Source: Geminocystis sp050753365
Lineage (GTDB): Bacteria; Cyanobacteriota; Cyanobacteriia; Cyanobacteriales; Cyanobacteriaceae
Reading direction: 5' to 3'
DNA length: 24,008 bases
Assembly: GCF_050753365.1 (NCBI RefSeq)
Contig: NZ_JBLZFY010000064.1
Coordinates: 1 to 24,008 of the forward strand
Shown piece after piece: positions 1-7,623 of this stretch (positions within the stretch are counted from its first letter, which is position 1; each line of letters opens with the position of its first letter). Below the pieces are notes generated by a model that did no database searches, was not told where the DNA came from, and saw nothing but the letters and a program-made list of their open reading frames with translations. A program made the translations under genes and the position numbers.

Positions 1-13
1 AATAAATCTGGAC

Positions 14-86
14 GGCAATTCATCCCACACTGATTGTGTGGGTATTTCTTAACGAAAAATACAGTGTGGGGCTTCTTGCCGAAGAA
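14..86. repeat. Imperfect hairpin resembling an IS200/IS605 element end
   Basis: The outer arms CGGCAA and TTGCCG enclose CCCACACTG and its complement CAGTGTGGGG, so about 68 bases can fold into one long stem. A second CCCACAC/GTGTGGG pairing sits inside the left arm. CGGCAA-TTCAT-CCCACAC followed by GTGTGGG-TATTTCTT is the style of the right end (and guide-RNA scaffold) of cyanobacterial IS200/IS605 tnpB elements. No transposase gene is visible in the 108 bases available, so either the element lies to the left of the window or this is a solo end. The assignment rests on recalled resemblance, not a search. Confidence 0.4.
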
Positions 87-108
87 AAGCTAAAACAGAT
101 TTTACTTT

Positions 109-552
109 TTATTTTGCAACAGGTATATTAGAAGAATCCGAAGGGGGAGGGGTTTGAGTTTTCTCTGCTTCTAAACCTTGTTTTATAATCTTCAAAACGT
201 CTTGATAGCGTTGATTAGTGGGTTGTAATGCCACTAACTTTTCCGTTAAGGGTAAAGCATCGGAAAGATTACCTAATTGTAAATTAATTTCCACCAACTT
301 TTCTAGGGCAAAAACGTTATCAGGCTCTTTATCTAACACTAACTGATAACCCAGCATTTCTTTTTCTAACCTTGCCTCTGGCGACAATTCTTCTTGATTT
401 TGGGTATTAGCAGGAGGCGTGGCAGGTGTCGTCATCATTTTTATTACTCCTGCTACCGAAAACCACACAAAAGCAGTACCTGAAAGAAGAACAAAACCTT
501 TCTTGAAAATTTCTTTACCAGTAAGTTTTCGTTTTGGACTTGTGTTTGTCAT
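109..552 (-). CDS. Small TPR-like membrane-anchored protein
   Basis: This 147-residue protein of unknown function has a basic N-terminus, one predicted membrane segment at about residues 19-40, and a short Pro/Thr/Gln linker. Residues about 62-130 are helical and resemble two tetratricopeptide units (a YQLVLDKEPDNVFALEKLVEI-like stretch of 20-odd residues, then LGNLSDALPLTEKL). The tail is rich in Pro and Ser. The likely topology is a single anchor with the TPR part on one side of the plasma or thylakoid membrane, acting as a protein-interaction module. It starts at the ATG at 550-552, only 12 codons before the hydrophobic segment. It is divergent from rimI across a 164-base spacer that holds a heptamer repeat. 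No more specific role can be read from the sequence. Confidence 0.75.
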   Translation of the reverse strand: MTNTSPKRKLTGKEIFKKGFVLLSGTAFVWFSVAGVIKMMTTPATPPANTQNQEELSPEARLEKEMLGYQLVLDKEPDNVFALEKLVEINLQLGNLSDALPLTEKLVALQPTNQRYQDVLKIIKQGLEAEKTQTPPPSDSSNIPVAK

Positions 553-612
553 AAAATCTTATATATTAAGGAAGCAAAGGGAAAATATAGGCAGATAGAA
601 AGGTGGAATTTT

Positions 613-668
613 TTAATTCTTAATTCTTAATTCTTAATTCTTAATTCTTAATTCTTAATTCTTAATTC
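613..668. repeat. Heptamer tandem repeat (TTAATTC)8
   Basis: Eight perfect head-to-tail copies of TTAATTC fill 56 bases of the spacer between the divergent TPR and rimI genes and end 48 bases before the rimI ATG. This is the structure of the short tandemly repeated heptamers (STRR) known in cyanobacteria. Copy number is likely to vary by slippage. The tract lies where promoters of either gene could be. Confidence 0.95.
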
Positions 669-680
669 TGATTTTCCTCG

Positions 681-718
681 TCTTCCGACTTATTCAGCAA
701 ACCCTACTTAATTTATAT
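681..718 (-). repeat. Dispersed TGCTGAAAAAGT-type repeat, copy A
   Basis: On the minus strand this reads AGGGTTTGCTGAATAAGTC. It matches 10029-10066 in the same orientation at 33 of 38 positions. Its core resembles the plus-strand copies at 9804 and 11253. In this copy the heptamer array begins 12 bases beyond it. It overlaps the first two bases of the rimI start codon. Confidence 0.7.
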
Positions 719-1178
719 GACTTTGGAAGTAATTAATATCAAAAATTTAACAGAAAAAGAACTGGATCAAGTATTAGAATTAGATGATCTTTGTTTTGGA
801 GGTTTATGGAGTTTAGATGGTTATAAGAGGGAAATAGAAAGCCCTAATAGTTGCTTATTAATTCTGACGATCGATCTTAATAACAATGAAAAAGTGATTG
901 GTTTAGGTTGTTTTTGGTCAATTCTTGAGGAAGCACATATTACCATTTTAGCTATTCATCCTGATTTTCAAGGGCAAGGTTTAGGTAAATTATTATTAGA
1001 TAAATTGTTAACAGAAGCTCAAAATAAATCTTTAGAAAGGGCAACTTTAGAAGTAGGAGAAAATAATATCAAAGCCTTAAATTTATATCAAAAATTCGGA
1101 TTTATTGAGGCTGGAAGACGCAAAAAATATTATAAAGCCACTGGTGAAGATGCTCTAATTTTATGGAAAAAATTTTAA
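717..1178 (+). CDS. rimI: Ribosomal-protein-alanine N-acetyltransferase RimI
   Basis: A GNAT-fold enzyme that transfers acetyl from acetyl-CoA to an N-terminal alanine amino group, classically that of ribosomal protein S18. The 153 residues match the family length. The acetyl-CoA binding motif A is clear at residues about 75-92 (ILAIHPDFQGQGLGKLLL, with the Q-x-x-G-x-G signature). It is followed by the RimI-type segment LEVGENNIKALNLYQKFGF and a C-terminal RRKKYY...EDALIL. It is a cytoplasmic enzyme. The 3' end overlaps the 3' end of the convergent c-di-GMP gene by 18 bases. There is no good Shine-Dalgarno sequence before the ATG, as is common in cyanobacteria. A related GNAT with another substrate cannot be excluded. 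Confidence 0.85.
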   Translation: MTLEVINIKNLTEKELDQVLELDDLCFGGLWSLDGYKREIESPNSCLLILTIDLNNNEKVIGLGCFWSILEEAHITILAIHPDFQGQGLGKLLLDKLLTEAQNKSLERATLEVGENNIKALNLYQKFGFIEAGRRKKYYKATGEDALILWKKF

Positions 1179-3773
1179 AAAATTTGTGGCTAAAATGGCA
1201 TCAACAGGAGGAGAAAATAAGTATCCTTGCCCTAATAGACATCCTTTATTTTTTAACCACTGTTTTTGTTTCTCGGTTTCTATGCCTTCGGCTACGGTAT
1301 AAATACCAATGGATTCAGATAAGGAAATTATGGATTCGGCGATGACTTGATTACGACTATCTAAGTCTAAAATATTAACAAAACTTCGATCGATCTTCAA
1401 CGCATCTACGGGCAGTTGATGTAAATAACTAAAACAAGAATAACCTGTACCGAAGTCATCAATACTAATGGCAATACCTTTATTTTTTATTTGATGGAGT
1501 AAGTCACTGGTGACGGCGATATTTTGAATTAACATACTCTCGGTGATTTCTAATCCTAAAGTATGGGGTAACAAAGGATAATGAGTCAATAATTCATCCA
1601 GTAAGATTAATAAAGATTCCTGTAACTGCTTAACGGAGAGGTTAACATTAACTTTGAGAGGCTTGTTAAAGGTTTCTTGCCATATTAATAATTGTTGACA
1701 AGCACTTTCTAACATCCATGTGCCAATGGGGATAATTAACCCTGTTTCTTCTGCTACATCAATGAAGGCGAGGGGAGATAATAAACCTTTTTCGGGATGT
1801 TGCCAACGAATTAAGGCTTCAAATCCTTGAATTTCTCTGCTCTCTAAGTTTACGATGGGTTGATAATAAATCTTAAATTGATTTTCTTCAATGGCAATAC
1901 GCAAATCCCGTTCTAATTTTAATCTTTCAGTGGCTTTGAAATCCATAACAGGATCAAATATAGCATATTGTCCTTTTCCTGTTTTTTTAGCTCTATACAT
2001 GGCTATATCGGCTTCTCGTAACAAATCTTGAGAGGAGTTGTGTTTTTCGTTTCCTAAAATAATGCCGATACTGGTATTGGTAAAGACTTCTCGACGGGAT
2101 AATAAAAATGGCATTTGCAACCCTTTGAGAATTTGAGTGGCTAGGTTAATAGCGTTATCTATGGTTTCAATTTCTTGTAGTAAAATGACAAATTCATCTC
2201 CCCCTAATCTAGCTACTATGTCGTTATCTGATATATAGGTTTGTAGAAATTTTGCTACTTCGACTAATAATTCATCTCCTGCTAAATGCCCTAAACTGTC
2301 ATTGACTATTTTAAAGTTATCTAAGTCAAAAAATAACACCGAAAAGTTATACTCAGAATCGCTTTTTTTTCTTTCTATGGCTAATTCGAGTTTTTCCATT
2401 ATTTGAGTGCGATTTGCTAATCCTGTTAATTTGTCATGGAGGGTATCATATTTTAATTGTCTTTCCATGATCACTCGATCGGTTATATTAGTAATTGTGC
2501 CTACATAACCTTTGATGTTGTGATTTCGCTCGAACTCTGCAATACACTGCCCATAAACCCAGATAATGTCACCGTCTGGACGTTGAAAACGGTATTCTAA
2601 TTCAAATTGTTTATTTTCTTCAATACATTTATCCCAATGTTGTAGTATTATTTCTCTGTCTTCTGAATATATGCCGTTAAGCCATCCTAATCCGATAATT
2701 TTTTGAGGGGGAAGCCCCATTAATTCACAACAATAATCATTAACATAAAGACATTGATGATCAAAATTAGTGCGAAAAATTCCCACGGGTACAGCAGATG
2801 CTAAACTAGAATAACGTTGTTGACTTTCTTGTAAATTATTTTCAATTTTTTTACGATGATTGATCTCTTTTTTTAAAAAATAATTCCAAAGTGCTAGAAA
2901 AATGATGACAAAAAATGGGCTATAAATAAGAGAGTTAATTAGAATCAATTTTATCTGTTGCCAACCAAATTTTGCTTTGGGTTCAAGCCATGTTTTTTGA
3001 GCTTGATAATAAACAGAATTAGAATCATTAATGAGTTCTTCTAACTGTTGATCGAAACTGGGTAATATAGATAAAGGATCACCTTTAGTGACGATAAAAT
3101 GTAAACGACTAGGGTTAATTAAAATATTAGTTCGATCGATATTATAGTTATTAGCAAATTTTGTGCCAAAGAAATTATTAACAATTCCTGCATCAATTTC
3201 ACCTTTTTCTAAGAGGGCAAAAATTTCTGGTAATTTGTCCACTTCAATCAATTCTGGATTAATACCAAAAGCCTTTATTTGTTCAAGTAAAATCTCTTTT
3301 TGAATACTAGATTTAAGAATACCAATTTTTTTTTCATCAAGATCAAGAATAGAGTTTAAATTTAAACCACGACGAGCATACACTTGTGACCAACTAGCCA
3401 ATACTACTTCATTGTTGAAACTATAAAGTAATTCTCGATTATCTGAATGGGCAACATCTATCATTACATCAATTTGCCCCGTTTCCACTTTATTAAGACA
3501 TTCTTGCCACTGACAAGGAATATAAGTTACTAACCAATTTTCAGCTTTAGCAATACCATCAACTAAGTCTATCCAAAAACCCGCCGGTTGATCATTCTTA
3601 TCAATAAATACTTTTGGACTATTTTGATAAACTCCAACTCGAATCATCAATGGAGAAGATTTTTTTTCCCCAATAACCCTTGTTTGATAGCTAAAAAACA
3701 ACAGTCCGATCGAACTTAACAATACACCATATTTTATAAACTTAACAACCCTATCACGATTGATGATTTTCAT
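1161..3773 (-). CDS. Periplasmic-sensor PAS-GGDEF-EAL c-di-GMP protein
   Basis: An 870-residue transmembrane protein predicted to make and/or break down cyclic di-GMP in response to a periplasmic ligand. Order of parts: membrane anchor (about 13-29), type-3 periplasmic solute-binding domain (about 44-263), second membrane segment (about 277-299), PAS with PAC (about 320-433), GGDEF (about 440-605) and EAL (about 615-868). The diguanylate cyclase motif GGDEF is intact at 524-528. The phosphodiesterase domain has EAL at 652-654, NVNLS, EITES and DDFGTGYS, so both activities look possible. The inhibitory RxxD site five residues before GGDEF reads SDND, so product feedback may be missing. The solute-binding part resembles those for amino acids; the ligand is unknown. 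It is convergent with rimI. Confidence 0.9.
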   Translation of the reverse strand: MKIINRDRVVKFIKYGVLLSSIGLLFFSYQTRVIGEKKSSPLMIRVGVYQNSPKVFIDKNDQPAGFWIDLVDGIAKAENWLVTYIPCQWQECLNKVETGQIDVMIDVAHSDNRELLYSFNNEVVLASWSQVYARRGLNLNSILDLDEKKIGILKSSIQKEILLEQIKAFGINPELIEVDKLPEIFALLEKGEIDAGIVNNFFGTKFANNYNIDRTNILINPSRLHFIVTKGDPLSILPSFDQQLEELINDSNSVYYQAQKTWLEPKAKFGWQQIKLILINSLIYSPFFVIIFLALWNYFLKKEINHRKKIENNLQESQQRYSSLASAVPVGIFRTNFDHQCLYVNDYCCELMGLPPQKIIGLGWLNGIYSEDREIILQHWDKCIEENKQFELEYRFQRPDGDIIWVYGQCIAEFERNHNIKGYVGTITNITDRVIMERQLKYDTLHDKLTGLANRTQIMEKLELAIERKKSDSEYNFSVLFFDLDNFKIVNDSLGHLAGDELLVEVAKFLQTYISDNDIVARLGGDEFVILLQEIETIDNAINLATQILKGLQMPFLLSRREVFTNTSIGIILGNEKHNSSQDLLREADIAMYRAKKTGKGQYAIFDPVMDFKATERLKLERDLRIAIEENQFKIYYQPIVNLESREIQGFEALIRWQHPEKGLLSPLAFIDVAEETGLIIPIGTWMLESACQQLLIWQETFNKPLKVNVNLSVKQLQESLLILLDELLTHYPLLPHTLGLEITESMLIQNIAVTSDLLHQIKNKGIAISIDDFGTGYSCFSYLHQLPVDALKIDRSFVNILDLDSRNQVIAESIISLSESIGIYTVAEGIETEKQKQWLKNKGCLLGQGYLFSPPVDAILATNFLKFFP

Positions 3774-4019
3774 TGCTGTTGCAAATGGTATGAATAGAAT
3801 AATTACTATGAATGATTGCTTCTATAGTCATCAGATATAAGAGGATTTTCCTTACATTGAGACTTCTCCAGTCATTAAAACTCTAAGGATAGAATACTAT
3901 TTAAAAAACTCGATCGAACTCTAAAAAAGGTAACATAATTTCCAATTAAATATCATTTTAACAAAAAAGAAGATATGAATTGGGAAAGAAGTTTTGCAGA
4001 GGTAAACATCATTATCCAC
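3774..4019. other. Intergenic region, no gene seen
   Basis: AT-rich spacer upstream of the minus-strand c-di-GMP gene and before the first 53-bp direct repeat. It should hold the promoter of the c-di-GMP gene. I see no clear -35/-10 pair, RNA gene or ORF. One CGATCG lies at 3912-3917. Confidence 0.5.
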
Positions 4020-4072
4020 ACAATCAATAATCTTAATCAGTAGGTTGGGTTAAGCGTAGCAACCCAACATTT
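4020..4072 (+). repeat. 53-bp direct repeat, left copy, flanking Rpn gene
   Basis: Identical base for base to 4945-4997 (offset 925); extending four bases leftwards adds one mismatch at 4019/4944. It contains the hairpin GTTGGGTT-N9-AACCCAAC at 4044-4068. It ends 10 bases before the ATG of the nuclease gene. The matching part of the right copy includes that gene's last codons and stop. Confidence 0.95.
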
Positions 4073-4082
4073 AAGTAAAAAA

Positions 4083-4955
4083 ATGAAAACAGATAAATTA
4101 TTTTACCGAATATTTTTAAATCAATCAAGCCTTATCTCCGAATTAATCCCAGAAATACCAGATGGTTGTGAGTTTGATTATAAAGCTCCCGTCGTCAAAG
4201 AAAAAGAATTTCGTCTGGATGGATTATTAACACCCCTAGGGGATAATGAAAATATACCCCTCGTGTTTCTCGAAGCACAAATGCAGAATGATACTGAATT
4301 TTATAGTCGTTATTTTGGGGGAATCTTCGTTTATATTCATCAGTATAAAGTTAACAGAAATTGGCGAGGATTGTTAATTTTAAATCATCGAAATCAAGAT
4401 TTAGGTAGTGAAAAACCCTATCAAGATTTACTTGATAATCGAGTACAAAGATTATTTTTATGTGATTTATTAAACCAAGAAAATTTAAGCCCGAATTTAG
4501 CCTTATTAAAATTAATAGTAACTCCCGAAAATCAAGCCGTATCGGAAGCAAATCGTATTTTAGAAAGTGCGCAAAATCAAGCACAATTCAACTTAAGATT
4601 AGATTTAATTGAGGCTATACTGGTAAATAAATTTCCTAAATTATCTATAGAGGAGATACAGAAAATGATTAACTTAAGAGAAGCCGACATCACACAAACT
4701 CGTTTTTATCAACAAGTATTCGCTCTTGGACGTACAGAGGGAATACAACTTGGACGCACTGAAGCAACACAAGAAGCCGAAGCAAACATGGTTATCCGCT
4801 TATTAAATCGTCGTTGTGGTAATCTCAATGATGATTTATTAGCAAAAGTTCGATCGATGTCCATTCCTCAGCTAGAATCATTAGGGGAAGCCTTACTGGA
4901 TTTTGAGGGTATCTCCGACTTAGAAAATTGGTTAAATAATCCAGACAATCAATAA
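4083..4955 (+). CDS. Rpn family PD-(D/E)XK nuclease / putative transposase
   Basis: A 290-residue member of the Rpn (recombination-promoting nuclease, DUF2887-like) group common in cyanobacteria. Rpn proteins of E. coli are DNA endonucleases that raise RecA-independent recombination. The PD-(D/E)XK-type core is visible as D46 in EFRLDGLLTP and E64-x-Q66 in VFLEAQM. Residues about 80-130 carry the family signature FGGIFVYIHQYKV...WRGLLIL. The C-terminal part, about 225-285, is helical and resembles DUF4351 (RLLNRRCGNL...LAKVRSMSIPQLESLGEALLDF). Two GRTEGI/GRTEAT units at 216-228 suggest a small internal duplication. The gene sits between 53-bp direct repeats whose right copy overlaps its stop codon. 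No Shine-Dalgarno sequence precedes the ATG. Confidence 0.85.
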   Translation: MKTDKLFYRIFLNQSSLISELIPEIPDGCEFDYKAPVVKEKEFRLDGLLTPLGDNENIPLVFLEAQMQNDTEFYSRYFGGIFVYIHQYKVNRNWRGLLILNHRNQDLGSEKPYQDLLDNRVQRLFLCDLLNQENLSPNLALLKLIVTPENQAVSEANRILESAQNQAQFNLRLDLIEAILVNKFPKLSIEEIQKMINLREADITQTRFYQQVFALGRTEGIQLGRTEATQEAEANMVIRLLNRRCGNLNDDLLAKVRSMSIPQLESLGEALLDFEGISDLENWLNNPDNQ

Positions 4956-4997
4956 TCTTAATCAGTAGGTTGGGTTAAGCGTAGCAACCCAACATTT
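4945..4997 (+). repeat. 53-bp direct repeat, right copy, flanking Rpn gene
   Basis: Identical to 4020-4072. Its first 11 bases are the end of the Rpn coding region, including the TAA. The hairpin GTTGGGTT-N9-AACCCAAC at 4969-4993 lies between the convergent Rpn and GlcE-like genes, is followed by TTTT on the plus strand, and could stop transcription from one or both sides. Confidence 0.95.
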
Positions 4998-5026
4998 TAG
5001 CTTCAAAAAATAAAACCCGATATAAC

Positions 5027-6316
5027 TTATAATCGATCGATAAATACTCCACGAGGATCAAAATTGTGTTTAATCGTCTTCATCATTGGTAAACCATTAC
5101 CAACATAACCCCAAGGCTCAATTTGTTCTTTAAAGGGGGCTTTTAATATGGTTAAAAATCCACTATTTTCTGTACAAAATTGCCGTACATTTAAGATTTG
5201 ATGACTTTTTATATCATTCATAAAAGATAAAAAACCGATGCCTTGACTAACATTAATTAAGCCATTATTATCAAATTTATCTAATAAATTAAGAGCTTGA
5301 CTTGGTAAAATTCCCACTTTACAAATAACATCTCCTTGATAGGTTTTTAATGGGAGGTTTTCCCAAAGATTTAATTCTTCTTGATTTTGATAAATTTTTG
5401 TGGATAAATCAAATTTTTCTGCTATATTTTGTACTTGGGAAGACTGTTGTTTAATACTTTCTGTGATACCTTGAAAACGAAAAATTAAGCCGAATCCTGT
5501 ACCTAAATCATGGCTTTTAACTAAAGATTTTGAGCATAAATCCATGGCAGTAGGAGTTAATCCCGAAGCGCTGACGGTTTTTTGTAACTGATAAATAGAC
5601 TCTTTTTCTCCTGTCACCATCACGGTTAAAGAGTTTTCTGGTAAAGGAAATAAACGAAATGTTGCCTCAGTAATGATTCCTAGATTACCATAAGAACCTG
5701 TAAAAAGTTTCATTAAGTCATAACCTGCTACATTTTTGACGACTCTCCCCCCTGCTTTGGCTTCTTTGCCATCACCTCTCATAAAAGAAATTCCTAGCAA
5801 TAAATCCCTTACCCCCCCGTATCTTTGTCTCCAACTTCCAGTGTTTGCTGTGGCAATAATCCCTCCTATGGTGGCAGATTCAGGAAAACAAGGATCAATG
5901 GGTAAGAATTGATTTTGTAATCTTAAAAAATTCTGTAAATTTTTGAGCGTCATGCCTGATTCTACGGTAACGGTTAAATCTTCCACAGCATGATCAACGA
6001 TTCGATCGAGCTTTTGAGTACTAACAAATATCTTAGCTTGAGGAGGTAATTTACCCCAAGAAATCTTGCTACCGTTACCGAGAGGAAAAATCGGATAAAG
6101 ATGTTCGTCACAAACATTCAAAAACTGTGATAACATATCCTTGGTATTAGGAATAATCAGATAAGAAGGAATACCACTTTTTATTTTGAGTTGACTAATT
6201 CTATTTTTCCATGGTTCAATTTGCTCCCAAGGGAGAATTTCTAAAGGTTCATCATTTATATTACGGACTTTTTCTTGGATTTGGGTTAAGGAAGGAATCA
6301 AAAAATTTGTGTTCAT
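5027..6316 (-). CDS. glcE: GlcE-like FAD-binding glycolate oxidase subunit
   Basis: A 429-residue flavoprotein of the FAD-linked oxidase (PCMH-type) family. The FAD-binding fold covers about residues 45-230: FPLGNGSKISWG at about 77-88, then TVESGMTLKNLQ, PESATIGGIIATANTGSWRQ and GDGKEAKAGGRVVKNVAGYD. The last stretch is close to the GlcE signature GDGK...GG.V.KNVAGYD..KL..GSYG.LG. GlcE is the second FAD-like subunit of glycolate oxidase, a photorespiratory enzyme that turns glycolate into glyoxylate. No glcD or glcF lies in this window, so the partners must be elsewhere or the protein acts alone. A different FAD-linked oxidoreductase remains possible. It is convergent with the Rpn gene and divergent from desC. 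Confidence 0.75.
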   Translation of the reverse strand: MNTNFLIPSLTQIQEKVRNINDEPLEILPWEQIEPWKNRISQLKIKSGIPSYLIIPNTKDMLSQFLNVCDEHLYPIFPLGNGSKISWGKLPPQAKIFVSTQKLDRIVDHAVEDLTVTVESGMTLKNLQNFLRLQNQFLPIDPCFPESATIGGIIATANTGSWRQRYGGVRDLLLGISFMRGDGKEAKAGGRVVKNVAGYDLMKLFTGSYGNLGIITEATFRLFPLPENSLTVMVTGEKESIYQLQKTVSASGLTPTAMDLCSKSLVKSHDLGTGFGLIFRFQGITESIKQQSSQVQNIAEKFDLSTKIYQNQEELNLWENLPLKTYQGDVICKVGILPSQALNLLDKFDNNGLINVSQGIGFLSFMNDIKSHQILNVRQFCTENSGFLTILKAPFKEQIEPWGYVGNGLPMMKTIKHNFDPRGVFIDRL

Positions 6317-6647
6317 TTTATAATCTGTTCGCTAAGTTTTTTTATAAATAATCTTTAAATTTTGTCCTTGAAAAATTGATCAAAGTTAATTAAAATAAGG
6401 CTTTGAGATTTGTACAAAAAATTATAATTATCAATCTCAATTTATAGTTTATAATTTAATGGGAATGATCTAACATGAGTCAATTAAAAAAAATAAACTT
6501 GGGTTGACTCGATCGATAATCCCTGTAATTTTGCGTCTGTTTTATGGGTTTTACCACAAGTTATAATATAAAAATTTAACAAAATTTTAACTTCACCAAC
6601 AGTCCAAAATAGTAAAATAAAAACAAAATATAGTTCACATCTTAAAA
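6317..6647. promoter_or_regulatory. Divergent glcE-desC control region
   Basis: A 331-base AT-rich spacer between divergent genes that must contain the promoters for both. Visible elements are an inverted repeat GAGTCAA (6477-6483) / TTGACTC (6504-6510) that could be an operator, and TATAAT at 6562-6567 without a good -35 box at normal spacing. No ORF or RNA gene is seen. Cyanobacterial desaturase genes are often cold-regulated, but nothing here proves it. Confidence 0.4.
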
Positions 6648-7472
6648 ATGACAGTTACAACTTCCGAAAAACCGCCTCTAGCATGGCATATTATTATTTA
6701 CATGGCTACTATTCACCTAGTAGCTTTATTTGCGTTTTTACCTAGTAATTTTAGTTGGAAAGCAGTAGGAGTAACAGCTTTCTTATACTGGCTGACGGCT
6801 TGTATAGGCATAACCTTAGGCTATCACCGTTTCGTTTCTCATCGTAGCTTTGATGCACCAAAATGGGTAGAGTATGTTCTCGTTTTTTGTGGTGCATTAG
6901 CCTGTCAAGGAGGACCAATTTCTTGGGTAGGTTTACACCGTATTCATCATAAATATTCTGATCACGAAGGTGATCCCCATGATTCTAATAAAGGTTTTTG
7001 GTGGAGTCACATGGGTTGGATGTTCATTAAAAATCCTGCAAATCAACACGTTTCCAAATATACAAAAGATATTCAAAACGATCCTTTCTATCTTTTCTGT
7101 GAAAAATATTTTATTCCCATTCAAGTTGTTCTCGGTTTATTATTATTCTGGTGGGGTGGAGTTTCTTTAGTTGTCTGGGGTATTTTCCTCCGTTTAGTAT
7201 TGGTATTCCATGTAACTTGGTTTGTTAACAGTGCTACCCATAAATTTGGTTATGTCAGTCACGAATCTAACGATCACTCTCGTAACTGTTGGTGGGTTGC
7301 CTTATTAACTTTTGGCGAAGGTTGGCACAACAATCACCATGCTTACCAATATTCTGCACGTCACGGTTTTCAGTGGTGGGAACTTGATTTAACATGGTTT
7401 ACCATTAAATTTTTAGAATTTTTCGGTTTGGCAAAAAATATCAAACTAGCACCTGTTTTAAAAACTGATTAG
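6648..7472 (+). CDS. desC: Acyl-lipid delta-9 desaturase DesC
   Basis: A 274-residue integral membrane di-iron enzyme that introduces the first (delta-9) double bond into acyl chains of membrane lipids, using ferredoxin-derived electrons. The three histidine boxes of the family are intact: H60-RFVS-H65, H97-RI-H100-H101 and H227-NN-H230-H231. Four hydrophobic stretches, at about 12-31, 38-57, 72-90 and 155-195, fit the usual topology with the active site on the cytoplasmic side. Length and the segments GLHRIHHKYSD, GFWWSHMGW and FGEGWHNNHHAY are typical of cyanobacterial DesC. The ATG is preceded by a 331-base divergent spacer. A TnpB scrap begins on the base after the TAG stop, in the same frame. 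Confidence 0.95.
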   Translation: MTVTTSEKPPLAWHIIIYMATIHLVALFAFLPSNFSWKAVGVTAFLYWLTACIGITLGYHRFVSHRSFDAPKWVEYVLVFCGALACQGGPISWVGLHRIHHKYSDHEGDPHDSNKGFWWSHMGWMFIKNPANQHVSKYTKDIQNDPFYLFCEKYFIPIQVVLGLLLFWWGGVSLVVWGIFLRLVLVFHVTWFVNSATHKFGYVSHESNDHSRNCWWVALLTFGEGWHNNHHAYQYSARHGFQWWELDLTWFTIKFLEFFGLAKNIKLAPVLKTD

Positions 7473-7550
7473 CCTGTTTTTACTTGTCCAAATTGCAATA
7501 CTCTTACAGGGAAAAAAGATTTGGAAGAAAGAATCCATAGTTGTCCTGAA
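7473..7550 (+). pseudogene. TnpB C-terminal zinc-ribbon remnant
   Basis: Starting directly after the desC stop and in the same frame, the sequence reads PVFTCPNCNTLTGKKDLEER and then IHSCPE. This is the C-terminal zinc ribbon seen in IS200/IS605 OrfB (TnpB) proteins, in which a first CPxC knuckle is followed by GTxTGKK-like residues and a second CxxC. Here the second knuckle is broken (CPEY) and no upstream TnpB sequence exists. It is a fragment left by an insertion or recombination. The open frame runs on to a TGA at 7617-7619 without further similarity. Confidence 0.55.
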
Positions 7551-7579
7551 TATTTTTTATTGATTCTTGAAAATAACTA

Positions 7580-7606
7580 CAACTATTCCCTCTTCCCTTT
7601 TCCCTC
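7580..7606 (-). repeat. GGGAAAA-type heptamer tract, minus strand
   Basis: On the minus strand this reads GAGAGGGAAAAGGGAAGAGG, closely matching the tract at 9833-9864 on the plus strand. It lies in the spacer before the hybrid kinase gene. The TGCTGAAAAAGT core is not recognisable beside it. Confidence 0.6.
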
Positions 7607-7623
7607 TCTCAATCAGTGAAGGA

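Noticed and set aside
613..668. Heptamer array as a CRISPR-like array
   Set aside because: The units are seven bases with no spacers; no cas genes are nearby.
4351..4584. 77-codon minus-strand frame inside the Rpn gene
   Set aside because: It overlaps conserved Rpn residues and has no motif or ribosome binding site.
6412..6425. Possible NtcA site upstream of desC/glcE
   Set aside because: GTA-N8-TAT misses the required TAC half, and no -10 box sits at the usual distance.
6933..7170. Two short frames inside desC on either strand
   Set aside because: desC carries all three histidine boxes across this region; the alternatives have no family features.
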